From Hyphomicrobiales bacterium (GTDB taxonomy: Bacteria; Pseudomonadota; Alphaproteobacteria; Rhizobiales; Aestuariivirgaceae): 26,823 nt of DNA. The stretch covers positions 1 to 26,823 of the forward strand of contig JAIBJH010000007.1 in the NCBI GenBank assembly GCA_020029455.1, written 5' to 3'. The position numbers and the translations under genes were made by a program. Of the stretch, positions 15,853-23,687 are shown one piece after another (the first letter of the stretch is position 1; every line of letters begins with the position of its first letter). The notes beneath the pieces were generated by a model that saw only the letters and a list, made by a program, of their open reading frames with translations, had not been told where the DNA came from and searched no databases.

Positions 15853-17261
15853 TGAAAACTCCGCCTACCGATGAAACGTTGAAGCGCCTTGCTGGCGTTA
15901 TAGGCCCGAAGGGCGCCGTTTGGCCTGGCGCCGATCAGAAGCCCTACTTGGAGGAATGGCGCGGCAAATGGCATGGGCGGACGCCGCTCGTACTGCGGCC
16001 TTCCCGCACCGAAGAAGTATCGAAACTCCTCGCCATCGCCTTTGAAACGGAAACGGCGATCATTCCTCAATCAGGAAACACTGGACTCGTGGGCGGTCAA
16101 ATTCCAGATCCTGCGGGCCACGAAGTACTCCTCTCTCTCGACCGCATGACAGCCATCCGCGAGGTCGATGCCCAGGACTTCACATTGACTGCCGAAGCCG
16201 GCGCCACACTGAAGTCGGTTCAGGACCTCGCCGCTGCGAATGACCGTTATTTCCCGCTCAGTCTCGCATCGGAAGGTTCCTGCCGCATTGGCGGCAATCT
16301 GGCGAGCAACGCAGGCGGCCTAAACGTCTTAGCCTATGGCAACGCACGCGACCTGTGTCTTGGCCTTGAAGTGGTGCTGAGCGACGGCCGCATCTGGAAC
16401 GGCCTGCGCAAACTGCGCAAGGACAATACGGGCTACGATCTGCGCGACATATTCATCGGCTCTGAAGGAACGCTCGGCATCATCACTGCCGCGGTCTTGA
16501 AACTCTTTCCAGTAATCGGCCGCAAGGACACGGCATTTGCCGCCATCCGCGATCCTGCAGCAGGCCTCGACCTTCTGGCCCACGCACAGAAACTGTGCGG
16601 AAAGCGCGTCATTGCATTTGAACTTGTGCCAGAAATCGGCATCCGCTTCGCCGAATTGCATATGGGAACGAGACGCCCGCTGGCACAGCCATCTCACTGG
16701 TGTGTGCTGCTGGAACTTGCCGACACATCGGAGGGAACCCTCGATGCGGTTCTCGAACAAGCTTTGGAAAAAGGCTGGATCAGCGACGCCGCCGTGGCTC
16801 AATCTGAGGCGCAGCGCCAGGACTTTTGGGACGTGCGGGAGAAGCTTTCGGAGGCCCAAAAATTCGAAGGCGGCTCCATCAAGCACGACGTCGCCGTGCC
16901 GTTGTCGCACCTGCCGCAATTCATCGTCGAGGGGCTCGAGGCAGTTGCGCGTTTCATGCCGGGCTGCCGCCCCGTCTGCTTCGGCCACATGGGCGATGGC
17001 AACATGCACTTCAACATCTCCCAGCCCGTCGGCATGGACAAGGCAACATTCCTCGCTCAGTGGAAGAATATGAATGAAGTAGTCCATGCCATCGTGCTGA
17101 AACACGGCGGCACGATCAGTGCCGAACACGGCATCGGCATCCTGAAAAGAGACGAGATGGCAAAGATCAAATCGCCCGTTGAATTGGAATTGATGCGCGG
17201 GCTGAAGCAGCTTTTCGATCCCAAGGGCATCCTCAGTCCGGGCCGCGTGCTTCCGCAATAA
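15849..17261 (+). CDS. FAD-linked D-2-hydroxyacid dehydrogenase (GlcD/D2HGDH type)
   Basis: The 470-residue flavoenzyme belongs to the vanillyl-alcohol oxidase superfamily. The FAD-binding loop is IPQSGNTGLVGG (residues 72-83), with GGNLASNAGG and GSEGTLGIITA further on. The C-terminal FAD-oxidase domain shows GHMGDGNMHFN (His380) and SAEHGIG (Glu426, His427), the metal-binding pattern of D-2-hydroxyglutarate and D-lactate dehydrogenases. It oxidises a D-2-hydroxyacid to the 2-oxoacid, passing electrons to a quinone or ETF; the substrate is not decidable from sequence. It starts at one of two adjacent ATGs (15849 or 15852) inside the sua5 stop, implying coupled translation. An MFS carrier follows after 88 bp. 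Confidence 0.9.
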   Translation: MMKTPPTDETLKRLAGVIGPKGAVWPGADQKPYLEEWRGKWHGRTPLVLRPSRTEEVSKLLAIAFETETAIIPQSGNTGLVGGQIPDPAGHEVLLSLDRMTAIREVDAQDFTLTAEAGATLKSVQDLAAANDRYFPLSLASEGSCRIGGNLASNAGGLNVLAYGNARDLCLGLEVVLSDGRIWNGLRKLRKDNTGYDLRDIFIGSEGTLGIITAAVLKLFPVIGRKDTAFAAIRDPAAGLDLLAHAQKLCGKRVIAFELVPEIGIRFAELHMGTRRPLAQPSHWCVLLELADTSEGTLDAVLEQALEKGWISDAAVAQSEAQRQDFWDVREKLSEAQKFEGGSIKHDVAVPLSHLPQFIVEGLEAVARFMPGCRPVCFGHMGDGNMHFNISQPVGMDKATFLAQWKNMNEVVHAIVLKHGGTISAEHGIGILKRDEMAKIKSPVELELMRGLKQLFDPKGILSPGRVLPQ

Positions 17262-17349
17262 TTGTCCCAATTGTCCGTGCCGTTTGCGGCATGGCAGCTC
17301 GGCACTTCTGGCCCTAACATTGTGCCACAACTTTCTCTAAAGCGCGCCC

Positions 17350-18558
17350 ATGGTCACCTACGCGCCAGACTCGCAATATTCCTGGTTCCGCATGGGCATC
17401 TCGCTGGCGCTCGCCGCGATCGGCGGCATCGGTCTCTGGGCTGCAGTGGTGACGCTTCCAGTGATCGAGAAGGAATTCGCCGTCGACCGCTCCTGGGCCT
17501 CCTTCCCCTACACTATGACCATGATCGGCTTTGCTGTGGGCGGCGTGCTCGCCGGCAAGCTCGCCGACCGCTTTGGCGTCATGGTGCCGATGATCGGCGG
17601 CGCCATCATGCTGGGCCTTGGTTTCATCCTCGCAGGCCTAGCACCGAATTATTGGACGTTTGTCGTGGCCCAGGCTGGGATCATTGGTCTCTTCGGCGTG
17701 GCGACGACATTTGGCCCGCTGGTTGCAGACATTTCGCTCTGGTTCCAGAAGCGCCGCGGCATCGCCGTCGCAATTGTTGCAAGCGGCAACTATCTTGCTG
17801 GCACGGTTTGGCCACCAATCCTCACCCACATGGTCGAGCGCTTTGGCTGGCGCGCGTCATTCATCGCAATTGGTATCGCCTGCGTTGTCCTGATGCTGCC
17901 GCTTTCACTCTTGCTGCGCCCCCGCGCCTCGCTTGAGGAAAGATCGGGCACTGTAGCCGTGAAAAGCGAGCCGGCAGGCACGCCTTTTCTACAGTTCATG
18001 CTGGTGCTGGCTGGCCTTGCCTGTTGCGTCGCCATGTCCATGCCGCAGGTTCACATCATCGCCTATTGCGGCGACCTGGGTTATGGGGTGGAGGCTGGCG
18101 CGAAAATGCTCTCGCTCATGCTTGGCTTTGGCGTTGCCAGCCGGCTTGTCTCGGGCCTCATCGCCGACAAGATCGGCGGCGTGGGCACGCTCATCATCGG
18201 CTCAGTACTGCAGTGCCTTGCGCTCATTCTCTATATCCCCTTTGACGGGCTGGCTTCCCTCTACCTCGTATCATCGCTCTTCGGGTTGTCACAGGGAGGG
18301 ATTGTGCCCAGCTACGCTCTGATCGTGCGCGACAACTTCCCGGCCCGCGAGGCAGGAACCCGCATCAGCATGGTTCTCACGGCAACGGTTCTCGGCATGG
18401 CCTTGGGAGGCTGGATTTCCGGCGAAATTTTCGACCGTACCGGCTCTTATCAGCTCGCTTTCCTGCATGGCATCGCCTGGAACCTGCTTAACATGTCCAT
18501 TGCCGCCTGGCTCCTCTATCGCAAGGCAACGCCGCGCAGCGGTCTGGCAACGGCCTGA
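17350..18558 (+). CDS. MFS transporter (monocarboxylate/OFA-like)
   Basis: The 402-residue protein is a 12-helix major facilitator. The loop between helices 2 and 3 reads GKLADRFG, the usual MFS motif. The segment WFQKRRGIAVAIVASGNYLAG is reminiscent of the monocarboxylate porter and oxalate/formate antiporter families. A central charged loop (residues about 193-215) divides two six-helix halves, and the second half repeats the motif as GLIADKIGG. ATG 17350 is taken as start; ATG 17392 would shorten only the cytoplasmic tail. The position between a D-2-hydroxyacid dehydrogenase and a PPDK-like gene suggests, but does not prove, a hydroxy- or oxo-monocarboxylate substrate. Confidence 0.85.
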   Translation: MVTYAPDSQYSWFRMGISLALAAIGGIGLWAAVVTLPVIEKEFAVDRSWASFPYTMTMIGFAVGGVLAGKLADRFGVMVPMIGGAIMLGLGFILAGLAPNYWTFVVAQAGIIGLFGVATTFGPLVADISLWFQKRRGIAVAIVASGNYLAGTVWPPILTHMVERFGWRASFIAIGIACVVLMLPLSLLLRPRASLEERSGTVAVKSEPAGTPFLQFMLVLAGLACCVAMSMPQVHIIAYCGDLGYGVEAGAKMLSLMLGFGVASRLVSGLIADKIGGVGTLIIGSVLQCLALILYIPFDGLASLYLVSSLFGLSQGGIVPSYALIVRDNFPAREAGTRISMVLTATVLGMALGGWISGEIFDRTGSYQLAFLHGIAWNLLNMSIAAWLLYRKATPRSGLATA

Positions 18559-18629
18559 TGTTAATGCTTTGCCCGCAGCTTTCTTGACGAATTGGACCCA
18601 GCGGTCTTTGCTGCAGCGCAGCGCAAACC

Positions 18630-21242
18630 ATGTTGACCGCACCTGCTATCATTGATCTTAACTCGCCGCACGCCGAGTTACAGGCCCGCCAGATCGGCGA
18701 GAAGGCCCAGATGCTCCACACCATGATGGAACTGGGTCTTCCCGTACCCCATGGCTTTGTGATCACAGCTCAGACCTGCCAGACGCTAAACGAGATGGAC
18801 TGGCCCACACTCTCAGACTCGATTGCCTCCGCCTTGGCGCACATCCAGTCCGGAGAAGGCAGAACACTTATCGCTATCAGGCCAAGCGCCAGCTGTGCTG
18901 TTCCGGCCTTTACCGATGCATTGCTCAATGTGGGGCTAAGCGATGAGGTTGCAGAACACCTCGCCACCCAAAGCGGAGAGCCTCGCCTTGTCTTTGAAGC
19001 CTATCGGCGCTTCGTGCAGGACTTTGCTCATGTGGTGATGGGTGATGATCCGGCAATCTTTGAAGACATCGTGGCCATGTACATGGAGGAGCATGGCTTT
19101 GTTTCCGTTTCGGAATTGCAGGGTGCCGATGCCAGAGAGCTCGCCAATCGTTTCAAGGCCCAGTTTGAAAGCAACAACGGCGAGGCCTTTCCGCAAGATC
19201 CCATGGCACAGGTAAAAGCTGCATGCTTTGCCATGATGCGAGCCTGGAACGCACCACGCGCCAGAACGCACCGCAAGCTCCACGGCGTATCGGGCGAAGC
19301 AAGCCTTGCGCTCATCATCCAGGCCATGGCGGAAGGTCAGTTCAACGAGGACTCAGGCCTCGGACGCGCCGCGACGCGCAACAGCCAGACGGGATCCGCC
19401 GAACTCAACGGCAGCTTCATGCCGCAGGCCTGGGGCAGCGGCATTGCTGCACGTCTCAGTGGCTCGCGGCCTCTTAATGACGGCAGTGCCGAATGCCTTG
19501 CGGCCACAGCTCCTCACCTTTTTCGCGAGCTGCATGAAGGACTGACATCATTCGAACGTCACCAGCGCGATGGCATCGAAGCGGAATTTGCCATCAGTCA
19601 GGACAAGCTCTTTTTCCTGTCGGCAAAACTCGTCAAACGCAGTGCGGCAGCAGCCCTCAGGATGGCCATAGATTTTGCCAACCAGCGCTTGATGAGCCGC
19701 GAGGAAGCAGTTCTCCGCATTGATCCGCTGAGCCTCGACCAGCTTTTGCACGCCACTATCGCTCCTGAGACGAAAAGGAATGTCATTGCCTCCGGCCTTG
19801 CCGCCTCGCCCGGCGCCGTCTCCGGCAGGATTGTCTTCGATGCTGAAGAAGCGCGCGGCCTTGCAGCCGACGGCATTGCCGTCATCCTCGTGCGGCCCGA
19901 AACAATGCCGGAAGACATCCGCGGCCTTCACGCCGCTGAAGGCGTGCTGACAACACGCGGCGGCATGACAAGCCACGCCGCAGTGATCGCCCGCGGCATG
20001 GGCAAGCCTTGCGTCTCCGGTGCATCGCAATTGCGCATTGATGTAGCGGCCGGAACGCTCTCTGCGCCAGGACTGGTACTCAAGCGCGGCGACGAGATCA
20101 CCATAGACGGCAGTTCCGGCCAGGTCATGAGCGGCAAGGTGCTGACGTTGAAGCCCGAGCTTTCGGGCGATTTCGCAACGCTACTTGAATGGGCCGACGG
20201 CTACCGCCGCATGGAGGTGAGGGCCAATGCCGAAACCGCGCAGGACGCCCGCATGGCAAAAGATTTTGGTGCGGAAGGTATCGGCCTTTGCCGCACCGAA
20301 CATATGTTCTTCGAAGGTGACCGCCTGGTTGCCATGCGCGAAATGATCCTGGCCGACAAGGAACGCGATCGGCGCGCCGCCCTTGCCAAGGTCTTGCCCA
20401 TGATGCGCGGCGACTTCGTTGCCCTCTTCGAGATCATGGCGGGATTGCCTGTGACTATTCGCCTGCTCGATCCTCCTTTGCATGAATTCCTGCCGGAGGG
20501 AGGCACCGAACTCGATGCAGTTGCCAAGTCACTGGCGGCTGATCCCGGCCTCCTGCGCAAGCGCGTCAATGAACTCAAGGAACAGAACCCGATGCTCGGG
20601 CACCGGGGCGTGAGATTGCTTCTGAGCTTTCCCGAGATCGTGGAAATCCAAGCCCGCGCCATCTTTGAGGCTGTGGCGGAAGTGCAGCGATTACAAGGAA
20701 AGCCGCCAATTCCCGAAATCATGGTGCCGCTGGTTTTCGCCCGCTCGGAACTTGATCAAGTCCGGCGCTACATTGATGCAACAGCCATTGCCGTCGAAAA
20801 GGAAATGGGGATCACCCTGGCCTATCGCGTCGGCACGATGATCGAGCTGCCGCGCGCCGCCCTGAGGGCCGGAGACATTGCGGCATCGGCGGAGTTTTTC
20901 TCCTTCGGCACCAACGACCTTACCCAGACGACATTCGGTATCAGCCGCGACGACAGCGCCCGCTTCATCAGCGAATACCAGTCCAAGGGCATCATGAAGA
21001 AGGACCCCTTTGTCTCGCTGGATATCGATGGCGTCGGCGAGCTTGTTGAACTCGCCGTTCAGCGCGGGCGTGAAGCCAGGCCCGATCTCCATCTGGGCAT
21101 TTGCGGTGAACACGGCGGTGATCCCGACTCAATCGCCTTCTGCGAGGCCCAAAGGCTGGATTATGTCTCATGTTCGCCATATCGCGTGCCCATCGCCCGC
21201 CTTGCGGCAGCCCAAGCGCACATCAGGGCCGGCACAAAGTAG
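18630..21242 (+). CDS. PPDK-like PEP-utilising protein with degenerate ATP-grasp domain
   Basis: The 870-residue protein aligns over its whole length with pyruvate phosphate dikinase (about 874 in Clostridium symbiosum). The central phospho-histidine domain is intact, with His449 in TTRGGMTSHAAVIARG (equivalent to His455). So is the PEP/pyruvate barrel: GLCRTEHMFFEGDR, LLDPPLHEFLP, LGHRGVRLL, GTMIELPRAAL, SFGTNDLTQTTFG and Cys825 in GICGEHGGDP (equivalent to Cys831). The N-terminal ATP-grasp domain is eroded. The usual VRSGARASMPGMMDT reads IRPSASCAVPAFTDA, and the usual NAQGEDVVAGIRTP reads QAWGSGIAARLSGS, losing acidic and Arg residues needed for ATP. Net PPDK activity is doubtful; PEP-dependent histidine phosphorylation could remain. 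A -35-like TTGACG (18584-18589) lies upstream, with a weak -10. Confidence 0.87.
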   Translation: MLTAPAIIDLNSPHAELQARQIGEKAQMLHTMMELGLPVPHGFVITAQTCQTLNEMDWPTLSDSIASALAHIQSGEGRTLIAIRPSASCAVPAFTDALLNVGLSDEVAEHLATQSGEPRLVFEAYRRFVQDFAHVVMGDDPAIFEDIVAMYMEEHGFVSVSELQGADARELANRFKAQFESNNGEAFPQDPMAQVKAACFAMMRAWNAPRARTHRKLHGVSGEASLALIIQAMAEGQFNEDSGLGRAATRNSQTGSAELNGSFMPQAWGSGIAARLSGSRPLNDGSAECLAATAPHLFRELHEGLTSFERHQRDGIEAEFAISQDKLFFLSAKLVKRSAAAALRMAIDFANQRLMSREEAVLRIDPLSLDQLLHATIAPETKRNVIASGLAASPGAVSGRIVFDAEEARGLAADGIAVILVRPETMPEDIRGLHAAEGVLTTRGGMTSHAAVIARGMGKPCVSGASQLRIDVAAGTLSAPGLVLKRGDEITIDGSSGQVMSGKVLTLKPELSGDFATLLEWADGYRRMEVRANAETAQDARMAKDFGAEGIGLCRTEHMFFEGDRLVAMREMILADKERDRRAALAKVLPMMRGDFVALFEIMAGLPVTIRLLDPPLHEFLPEGGTELDAVAKSLAADPGLLRKRVNELKEQNPMLGHRGVRLLLSFPEIVEIQARAIFEAVAEVQRLQGKPPIPEIMVPLVFARSELDQVRRYIDATAIAVEKEMGITLAYRVGTMIELPRAALRAGDIAASAEFFSFGTNDLTQTTFGISRDDSARFISEYQSKGIMKKDPFVSLDIDGVGELVELAVQRGREARPDLHLGICGEHGGDPDSIAFCEAQRLDYVSCSPYRVPIARLAAAQAHIRAGTK

Positions 21243-21498
21243 CGCAAATTCAAGCCGTTAAGCATGCCGCCACAAGCTTGAAAATTCTCGGCTTTCGGCA
21301 TTTCTTGGGTTGCCGGTCTGAATTAACCTATGCTAAATCGTGGCTGGGTTATGGTTTATAGTTGGTAAGCGTGTGGCTTTGGCTGCCGCTTATTTGGGAT
21401 CGGCGCACCAAGTCGGGAACGAGTAGTTGCAACCTCCGAGGTATCGACACAGGCCAACTTGGCCGCAAGAAGACGACTTCTTGACGCAACCTGTGCGT

Positions 21499-21506
21499 AG
21501 GAGGGG
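21499..21506 (+). promoter_or_regulatory. Strong Shine-Dalgarno sequence upstream of the cell-wall hydrolase
   Basis: AGGAGGGG lies 13-15 nt before ATG 21520, longer than the ideal spacing. It is the only good ribosome-binding site near this gene and is the main reason for preferring ATG 21520 over TTG 21427, where only a poor GGAACGAG is seen. The 277 bp from 21243 to 21519 otherwise hold no gene I can support. Confidence 0.45.
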
Positions 21507-21519
21507 CGTTGCCGATCTT

Positions 21520-22416
21520 ATGCCTTATTTCTTTGGCGGCACGATGCTCGTTGCCGCCTTTGCTTTTGCTGGACACCAGATTGGCCGCAACGCAGTGGCG
21601 CATACGGCGGTTGCCGAAGCATCACTGTCCACCTTCACTCCGGCAACCGAAAGCATCGCGGAAAAATCATCGCTCTTTACCGATGACCAAGGTTTCGGCT
21701 TGATCGGTCTTGATGGCTTGCGCCGCGAAACAGTGGTCGCCGACGGCAAGACTGACTTGCTGGTAACCGACCCCGGCGAAGCACCTGACGGCTATCAGGG
21801 CTCGCGCAAGCCAATGCTCAAGCCTTCAAAAGAGGTGGCGGCTCTCGCCCTTGAAAGGTTGCGGATTGTGCCAGCCGCCTTCAATGCCGGCGATGCAGTG
21901 GGCGAAGGCAGCAAGACAACAAAACGCATGGCCGTTGCTGCCAAGCCTGATGACATTGAGAAATCCTTCAAGCTGAAGAAGGTGGAGAAACAAAAGGTCA
22001 TCGCCCAGCGCCGCGTCAGGCTCGCAGAAGAGAACTGCCTTGCCAGGGCCATTTATTTTGAGGCCCGTTCCGAATCCGAGATCGGCCAGATGGCCGTCGC
22101 CAAAGTCATTCTCAATCGGGTGAAGTCTCCCGAATATCCCAACACCATCTGCGGCGTCGTCTATCAGGGCTCGCAGCGCCGCAACTCTTGCCAGTTCTCA
22201 TTTGCCTGCGATGGCCTGCCTGATGACATCAAGCAGCCTGCGGCATGGGGCAGATCCAAGCACATCGCCCAAAAAGCGCTTGCAGGTGATGCCAAGGTCG
22301 CTGCCATGCTGAGCGGCGTCACGAACTATCACGCCGACTACGTCAAGCCCAAGTGGGCGCGCTCCATGCGCAAGGCCGTCAAGATCGGCCGCCATATCTT
22401 CTACACCGGCGGCTGA
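21520..22416 (+). CDS. Membrane-anchored cell wall hydrolase (SleB/CwlJ family)
   Basis: From ATG 21520 the product is 298 residues: an N-terminal membrane helix (MPYFFGGTMLVAAFAFAGHQ), a linker of about 150 residues rich in Lys/Ala and Ser/Thr, and a C-terminal Hydrolase_2 domain (about 171-298). The domain opens with CLARAIYFEARSESEIGQMA, in which Glu181 is the probable catalytic residue, then ILNRVKSPEYPNTICGVVYQ and CQFSFACDG. Family members are peptidoglycan lytic enzymes, known from spore germination in Bacillus but widespread in non-sporulating alphaproteobacteria, where they presumably remodel the wall. TTG 21427 would add 31 basic residues before the helix and cannot be excluded. Repeat copy 2 follows 22 bp after the stop. 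Confidence 0.9.
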   Translation: MPYFFGGTMLVAAFAFAGHQIGRNAVAHTAVAEASLSTFTPATESIAEKSSLFTDDQGFGLIGLDGLRRETVVADGKTDLLVTDPGEAPDGYQGSRKPMLKPSKEVAALALERLRIVPAAFNAGDAVGEGSKTTKRMAVAAKPDDIEKSFKLKKVEKQKVIAQRRVRLAEENCLARAIYFEARSESEIGQMAVAKVILNRVKSPEYPNTICGVVYQGSQRRNSCQFSFACDGLPDDIKQPAAWGRSKHIAQKALAGDAKVAAMLSGVTNYHADYVKPKWARSMRKAVKIGRHIFYTGG

Positions 22417-22438
22417 GTTCTTCACCTCTCTTCGATCC

Positions 22439-22551
22439 AGAGCAAATTCCGGCCAAGTTGCAGACTTGGCCGATAAGAATTTGCTCCAAGTTATTGGCTT
22501 TGCGCGAATTCTTTTCGATCGCGTGATCCCACGCGGTCGGAAAGCGCGCTA
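22439..22551 (+). repeat. RIME-like double-hairpin intergenic repeat, copy 2
   Basis: This is the inverted partner of 2256-2368, of equal length with 11 differences. The first 51 nt, covering hairpin A, are identical. Six of the 11 differences fall in the 12-nt linker, and in hairpin B two stem differences keep pairing through G-U. Hairpin B forms a 15-bp stem (22511-22525 with 22530-22544) around a 4-nt loop. The element lies between the cell-wall hydrolase stop and infA, and its orientation relative to the upstream gene matches that of copy 1. Confidence 0.88.
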
Positions 22552-22616
22552 GCCGTAACACTTGATAATTCCCGGTAAAAGGTCCATTGCTCGCCCCGCC
22601 AAAGCATGGAGGCTCG

Positions 22617-22838
22617 ATGGCCAAGGAAGAACTGCTGGAATTTGAAGGCTATGTGACTGAGCTCTTGCCGAACGCCATGTTTCGCGTGAAGCTCGAACAC
22701 AACAATCACGAGATTATCGCGCACACCTCTGGCAAGATGCGCAAGAACCGAATTCGCGTGCTGGCTGGCGACAAGGTCATGGTCGAGATGACGCCATATG
22801 ACCTCACCAAGGGCCGCATCAATTATCGTTTCAAATAG
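22617..22838 (+). CDS. infA: Translation initiation factor IF-1
   Basis: The 73-residue OB-fold protein is unmistakable IF-1, with TELLPNAMFRVKLE, RKNRIRVLAGDKV and the C-terminal EMTPYDLTKGRINYRFK. It binds the ribosomal A site during initiation. It is one residue longer than the usual 72, the extra residue lying in the LEHNNHEII turn. ATG 22617 is preceded by GGAGG at 4 nt; the frame is open upstream to 22587, but the added residues are not IF-1-like. Maf follows after 3 nt, so infA, maf and yacG form one operon. The promoter must lie in about 65 bp after the repeat or further upstream. Confidence 0.98.
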   Translation: MAKEELLEFEGYVTELLPNAMFRVKLEHNNHEIIAHTSGKMRKNRIRVLAGDKVMVEMTPYDLTKGRINYRFK

Positions 22839-22841
22839 GCT

Positions 22842-23483
22842 ATGAGCGACGCACTCCGCCCCAAGCTGGTGCTGGCCAGCGCCTCACCGCGGCGGCTCGT
22901 GCTCTTGGAACAGGCCGGCCTGACGCCCGATCTTCTCTTCCCGGCTGACGTTGATGAAACGCCGCAAAGGCGCGAAGCGCCCCGCAGGCTCGCCCTGAGG
23001 CTTGCTGCAGCCAAGGCGGAAACTGCAGCAAAGGCGCAGTTGATCAAGTCTTTCGAGGAACCCGTATATGTGATTGCCGCCGACACCGTTGTGGGCCTGG
23101 GCCGCCGGCCCTTGCCCAAGGCAACAAATGCGGATGAGGCACTAGACTGCCTGCAGCTGCTTTCAGGCAGATCCCACTGGGTCTATTCCGCCATTACAGT
23201 CATTGACCCGCAAGGCAAGCATCACGCGCGCTGTGTCGAGACCAAGGTCAGATTCAAGAGGCTTTCGCGCGACGATGTGGCGACATATGTCGCCAGCGAC
23301 GAATGGCGCGGCAAGGCTGGAGGGTACGCCATACAAGGACGGGCCGGTGCATTTGTGCGCTATCTCGCGGGCTCCCATTCCGCCGTGGTCGGCCTTCCAC
23401 TCTACGAGACTGTGCATTTGCTGGAGGGCGCGGGCTATCCCATACACCGCGTATGGAAAGAGCTGCCCGTAGTTGTGGCCTGA
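22842..23483 (+). CDS. maf: Maf-family nucleoside triphosphate pyrophosphatase
   Basis: The 213-residue protein carries the Maf signatures: VLASASPRRLVLLEQAG near residue 10, the catalytic-type IAADTVV, and SDEWRGKAGGYAIQG. Maf enzymes hydrolyse dTTP, UTP or modified nucleotides to the monophosphate and pyrophosphate, giving house-cleaning or division-related effects. KAGGYAIQG points to the YhdE-like (dTTP/UTP) rather than the YceF-like group, with moderate certainty. It starts 3 nt after infA and its TGA overlaps the yacG ATG by one base (TGATG). This gene order is common in alphaproteobacteria. Confidence 0.94.
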   Translation: MSDALRPKLVLASASPRRLVLLEQAGLTPDLLFPADVDETPQRREAPRRLALRLAAAKAETAAKAQLIKSFEEPVYVIAADTVVGLGRRPLPKATNADEALDCLQLLSGRSHWVYSAITVIDPQGKHHARCVETKVRFKRLSRDDVATYVASDEWRGKAGGYAIQGRAGAFVRYLAGSHSAVVGLPLYETVHLLEGAGYPIHRVWKELPVVVA

Positions 23484-23674
23484 TGGGCGAGGCCGTCACC
23501 TTCAAGCCGCGAAGGCCCTGCCCCATTTGCAAGAAGCCCTCGCAACCCAAGTTCCATCCCTTCTGTTCCAACCGTTGCACTCAGATCGATCTGAACCGCT
23601 GGCTAGGCGGACACTATGCGGTGCCCACTGAGGAAGATGGCCCGCCTTCTCCTGAGGACGACACCAAGGACTGA
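23483..23674 (+). CDS. yacG: DNA gyrase inhibitor YacG (zinc-finger protein)
   Basis: The 63-residue protein has one zinc site, CPICKKPSQPKFHPFCSNRC (C-x2-C ... C-x3-C), followed by QIDLNRWLGGHYAVP, which is diagnostic of YacG. The E. coli protein binds GyrB and inhibits gyrase. The acidic tail (EEDGPPSPEDDTKD) is typical of the family. ATG 23483 overlaps the maf stop; a longer open frame from 23303 is antisense-free but lies inside maf and is rejected. The stop is 13 bp from that of the convergent exonuclease-CBS-DUF294 gene. Confidence 0.94.
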   Translation: MGEAVTFKPRRPCPICKKPSQPKFHPFCSNRCTQIDLNRWLGGHYAVPTEEDGPPSPEDDTKD

Positions 23675-23687
23675 GTAACAACCCCTG

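Noticed and set aside
16329..17330. Minus-strand open frame of 333 residues opposite the FAD dehydrogenase
   Set aside because: The plus strand has clear FAD- and metal-binding motifs; the opposite frame is a long high-GC shadow without recognisable domains.
21252..21301. Interleaved 6-bp complements (AAGCCG/CGGCTT and ATGCCG/CGGCAT) after the PPDK-like gene, suggesting a pseudoknot or terminator
   Set aside because: The arms are short, the loops are long and no U-tract follows; chance matches of this size are common.
21453..21466. GGCCAACTTGGCCG, resembling part of hairpin A of the repeat
   Set aside because: Only about 11 nt match and there is no flanking similarity, so it is not a third copy.
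22379..22624. Minus-strand open frame of 81 residues across repeat copy 2
   Set aside because: It is built from the palindromic repeat and antisense ends of neighbouring genes; a similar peptide appears at the other copy.
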